A stretch of 10,782 nucleotides of DNA from JABMOW01 sp964409335 (lineage in GTDB: Bacteria > Fidelibacterota > Marinisomatia > SCGC-AAA003-L08 > JACNLC01): contig CAYPCW010000058.1 in assembly GCA_964409335.1 (NCBI GenBank), forward strand, positions 1-10,782, read 5' to 3'. Below are positions 8,581 to 10,782 of the stretch, one piece after another. A program made the translations under genes and the position numbers. The notes under the pieces were generated by a model. It had not been told where the DNA came from. It ran no database searches and worked only from the letters and a program-made list of their open reading frames with translations. How positions within the stretch are numbered: position 1 is the stretch's first letter; each line of letters begins with the position of its first letter.

Positions 8581-9090
8581 TTATTTATTTTTATAAAGGT
8601 TTGCGAAATCGATATATTGTTGTGCGCTGGCGATGTTTTCCTGATATTCGGTATCGGATACGCTTCTTATGATCCGTGCCGGGATTCCCAGGCATAATGA
8701 CCTTGGCGGCACCACCATTTTTGGTGGAACCAGGGCGCCGGCTCCAATAATACTGCCTTCACCAATGATTGCATCGTCTAAAAGAATTGCCCCCATGCCG
8801 ATGAGACAGCAGTTTTCTACCGTACATCCATGGATCATAGCATTATGTCCGACTGTCACCTCATCTCCGAGGATCGTGGGAGAAACATCTGTCGTGACGT
8901 GGATTGTACAATTATCCTGAATATTCGTCCGGGCGCCGATCCTGATATAATGCATATCCCCCCGAATCACCGCTCCAAACCAGATATTGACTTCATCTCC
9001 AAGGATGACATCACCGATAATGTTCACGTTTTCTGATATATAACATGATGCCGGGATAAGCGGTTTTTTACCCCGAAATGACAATATCAT
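8581..9090 (-). CDS. Gamma-class carbonic anhydrase family protein (left-handed beta-helix)
   Basis: This is a 169-residue hexapeptide-repeat protein of the gamma carbonic anhydrase/YrdA/PaaY group. The I/V-G-x-x-hydrophobic repeats run from about 20 to 125 and should form a left-handed beta-helix trimer. The three metal-binding histidines are His64 (in TIHV), His82 (GHN) and His87 (IHGC). The VIRGD motif (41-45) supplies the conserved Arg and Asp of the active site. The acidic loop of Cam-type enzymes, with its proton-shuttle Glu, appears absent, as in the CamH/YrdA subgroup. Carbonic anhydrase activity is thus plausible but not certain, since many members have unknown substrates. Its start lies inside the end of the permease gene (23-base overlap), with GAAGGA (minus strand, 9100-9105) 9 bases upstream, so it is likely co-transcribed and translationally coupled. 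It ends in a short C-terminal helix. Confidence 0.88.
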   Translation of the reverse strand: MILSFRGKKPLIPASCYISENVNIIGDVILGDEVNIWFGAVIRGDMHYIRIGARTNIQDNCTIHVTTDVSPTILGDEVTVGHNAMIHGCTVENCCLIGMGAILLDDAIIGEGSIIGAGALVPPKMVVPPRSLCLGIPARIIRSVSDTEYQENIASAQQYIDFANLYKNK

Positions 9091-10471
9091 AGTTTTTTTT
9101 CCTTCTATTTAATTTAAGAAATGATATCCAATCGAGATTGATAAATCGTTGTTCTTTTGAAGTTTTATAGCATAAAAACAGGCCGGTTATGCCCAGAAGG
9201 ATATTCGGCAACCACATGGACATGAATGGGGATAAATATCCCCGGTCTGCCAACTCTTCACCGGCAATCAGGAATGCCCAATAGATAATAAAAAATCCGA
9301 GACTGAATGCCATGCTGACTGCGAATCCCCCTTTTTTCGCCATAATTCCAAGAGGAGCCCCAATGAGGATAAATACGACACTCGCAACCGGGATAGAAAA
9401 TTTTTTATGCAATTCTACCTGGTACTTATTTATTGAATTTTGATAGGATTCGATCAACCTCAGATCGCTGGCGATCCCGCGCTTCAGATTTTTATATCGA
9501 CGGTTAAATTTTTCCAATATGCCAGGAATATTCTCTGCAGTCAATGAGTCGGTCATCATGAATTCATAATCATCCAGAAGGAGGTGTATCACTTCAGGCG
9601 AGTGCTGTCTCAATACATTTAGTTTTAGTTCAGTGTTCATCCTTTGATCAATACGATCCCATACATTGTTAATTTTTGAATAATAACCATCTATTTTATC
9701 ATTCATCATTTCGTAGGTCATCTCACGATCACCACGGATTTCGCTATTGTTTCGGGTGAGGGATAAATTATCCACCGGGATTACCACCTGATACTTGTCA
9801 AAGTAAATTTCCCGATATTCATCCGGATTCTCGGATAACTCATGTATCACACCATCATTCAGATCGAGGAGTACGCCATCATTCAGGGTTTTCACAGTGC
9901 CATACGCTGCGAGGATGGTTCTTTGGGATAAGTTGTTTTCTGTGTCAAAGATGGTGATGTCTGTAAATCCTTTTTCGCTTTTTCCACCAATAAGAATAGT
10001 ATGACCGGGTAATGCATCAATAAAATATCCGATATCAAATTGCATATCTGGTCTTTTCCGGCTGATATCGGAGGATAATTTTCTGGCATTATGATTCATA
10101 TCCGGTAGAATCCAATTATTAAAATAGATCATGTATCCGGTAACGAGCAGACCAAATAACATAGATGGGAATAGTAATGATCTATATCCGATCCCCGATG
10201 AGCGCATCGCGGTAATCTCATTATCTGAAGATAGTCTTCCGAACGCCATGAGACAGGCGACCAAAACAGCCATGGGTACTGCAAGGGCAAGTATCCAGGC
10301 GAGATTCAGAAAAACGAACTCGATCAAAACGCGTATATCCAAACCTTTGCCAAGAAATTTATCGATGGATTTTAATAGAAAATTCGCAAGCAGTACAAAA
10401 ACGAGTACCAACAGTGCGAAAACAAAGGGAAGGAGGTGTTCTTTAAATATGTACCGGTAGACCAGTTTCAT
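9068..10471 (-). CDS. LptF/LptG-family LPS export permease
   Basis: This is an inner-membrane subunit of the Lpt transporter, which with LptB2 pulls lipopolysaccharide from the membrane to the periplasmic bridge. The 467-residue protein has the expected plan. Three N-terminal membrane helices (about 12-34, 47-77, 98-118) and the conserved cytosolic coupling segment ending in EITAMRSSGIGY (about 85-96) come first. A large periplasmic part (about 120-355) and three C-terminal helices (about 360-378, 383-404, 417-436) follow. It is some 100 residues longer than E. coli LptF/LptG because of a predicted helical, charged segment (about 245-353) after the beta-jellyroll region. Similar extensions are familiar in Bacteroidota-like relatives. 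I chose ATG 10471. A TTG three codons upstream is in frame, but neither has a good Shine-Dalgarno. F cannot be told from G, and no second copy is in the window. Confidence 0.9.
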   Translation of the reverse strand: MKLVYRYIFKEHLLPFVFALLVLVFVLLANFLLKSIDKFLGKGLDIRVLIEFVFLNLAWILALAVPMAVLVACLMAFGRLSSDNEITAMRSSGIGYRSLLFPSMLFGLLVTGYMIYFNNWILPDMNHNARKLSSDISRKRPDMQFDIGYFIDALPGHTILIGGKSEKGFTDITIFDTENNLSQRTILAAYGTVKTLNDGVLLDLNDGVIHELSENPDEYREIYFDKYQVVIPVDNLSLTRNNSEIRGDREMTYEMMNDKIDGYYSKINNVWDRIDQRMNTELKLNVLRQHSPEVIHLLLDDYEFMMTDSLTAENIPGILEKFNRRYKNLKRGIASDLRLIESYQNSINKYQVELHKKFSIPVASVVFILIGAPLGIMAKKGGFAVSMAFSLGFFIIYWAFLIAGEELADRGYLSPFMSMWLPNILLGITGLFLCYKTSKEQRFINLDWISFLKLNRRKKNYDIVISG

Positions 10472-10594
10472 GATGATCAATTTACGTGCAAACCCCTGTT
10501 TCGGATCAAGACATTTGCTTGTTTTGCAAGTTCACATTCCTGTAATATTTCCCGCTGATTTGACATGAAAATTAGAAGTGTCGTTCCGGCATTT

Positions 10595-10612
10595 GCAGTC
10601 GGAATAGACTGC
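10595..10612. repeat. Perfect 6-bp stem-loop upstream of the Lpt permease
   Basis: GCAGTC (10595-10600) and GACTGC (10607-10612) are exactly complementary around the 6-base loop GGAATA. CCGG at 10586-10589 and 10615-10618 could add an outer pairing. It lies next to the repeat array. Its role is unknown, and no T tract follows on either strand. Confidence 0.35.
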
Positions 10613-10628
10613 GTCCGGTCCGGGGGGA

Positions 10629-10699
10629 GGGTCGCCGAAATGCTGCGGGTTTGGATACTACATTTTTGTCATAATTGATTTTTCAACCGAGGTATAGCG
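10629..10699. repeat. 71-base direct repeat, copy 1
   Basis: This is the first of two identical 71-base copies. It starts GGGTCGCCG and ends GAGGTATAGCG, and is followed by a 12-base spacer (CAGTCCGGTTAG), giving an 83-base period. The flanking sequence 10601-10618 resembles the end of the unit plus spacer and shares GTCCGG, suggesting a decayed earlier unit. No open reading frame of note crosses it. Confidence 0.9.
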
Positions 10700-10754
10700 C
10701 AGTCCGGTTAGGGGTCGCCGAAATGCTGCGGGTTTGGATACTACATTTTTGTCA
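10688..10754 (+). other. tRNA-like remnant spanning the repeat junction
   Basis: CGAGGTA (10688-10694) followed by TAGCGCAGTCCGG (10695-10707) and TTAG looks like the 5' acceptor strand and D arm (box A) of a bacterial tRNA, of a proline-tRNA-like type. GCGGGTTTGGATAC (10728-10741) resembles a T arm (box B), with a following CTACATTTTTGTCA in place of the expected acceptor 3' strand. Only 17 bases separate the D loop from the T stem, too few for a D-stem 3' side plus anticodon arm, and the T stem and acceptor do not pair properly. It is at most a deleted or decayed tRNA copy, not a working gene. Confidence 0.3.
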
Positions 10755-10782
10755 TAATTGATTTTTCAACCGAGGTATAGCG
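10712..10782. repeat. 71-base direct repeat, copy 2, ends at window edge
   Basis: This copy is base-for-base identical to copy 1 and stops on the last base of the window, so the array may continue. Within 10472-10782 these copies, the stem-loop at 10595-10612 and the tRNA-like segment are the only structure I can see. The stretch 10481-10594 presumably holds the leader and promoter of the minus-strand permease gene, but I find no convincing -35/-10 pair there. Confidence 0.9.

Noticed and set aside
10472..10480. TTG 10480 as start of the Lpt permease
   Set aside because: It adds only three residues, has no well-placed Shine-Dalgarno, and ATG 10471 begins at the family-like MKLVYRYI.
10629..10782. 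CRISPR array
   Set aside because: The repeated part is 71 bases and the spacer only 12, the reverse of CRISPR proportions, and no cas gene is present.
1..10782. Mobile element or defence system
   Set aside because: No transposase, integrase, toxin-antitoxin, restriction or phage-like protein is encoded. All eight genes are housekeeping-type families.

Overview
The window carries eight protein genes in two convergent blocks. At its right edge is a repeat-bearing non-coding stretch that ends inside a repeat copy. The gene set suggests a Gram-negative bacterium with lipopolysaccharide (an LptF/LptG-type permease) that runs its TCA-cycle 2-oxoacid step on ferredoxin (KorAB). The KorA gamma-alpha fusion, the long helical insert in the Lpt permease and the moderate base composition resemble the Fibrobacterota-Chlorobiota-Bacteroidota superphylum and relatives such as Marinimicrobia or Calditrichota. 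That placement is an impression from recalled family sequences, not a search.

Plus-strand block (10-7062): korA, korB, a two-CBS-domain protein, class II fumarase (fumC) and a bifunctional class A penicillin-binding protein. Gaps are 4, 13, 66 and 10-52 bases, depending on the PBP start, so an operon is likely. KorAB (2-oxoglutarate/succinyl-CoA) and FumC (fumarate/malate) are TCA-cycle enzymes. The CBS protein between them is a candidate adenylate-sensing regulator. The PBP is functionally unrelated. A perfect inverted repeat followed by a pyrimidine-rich run lies exactly over its apparent start, so it may be separately controlled.

The convergent junction (7063-7206) holds a 12-base palindrome and an 8-base inverted repeat with a long loop, but no strong intrinsic terminator.

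Minus-strand block (7207-10471, transcribed right to left): an LptF/LptG permease, a gamma-class carbonic anhydrase overlapping it by 23 bases, then after 84 bases a thymidine/pyrimidine-nucleoside phosphorylase.

Right edge (10472-10782): no gene. It holds a perfect 6-base-pair stem-loop, then two identical 71-base copies at an 83-base period, the second ending on the last base of the window. The unit contains tRNA-like segments (acceptor/D-arm-like and T-arm-like) without room for a normal anticodon arm. This is the least explained part of the window. It may be a tRNA-derived tandem array or partly an assembly-end effect. I did not find a clear new defence, mobile or biosynthetic system.
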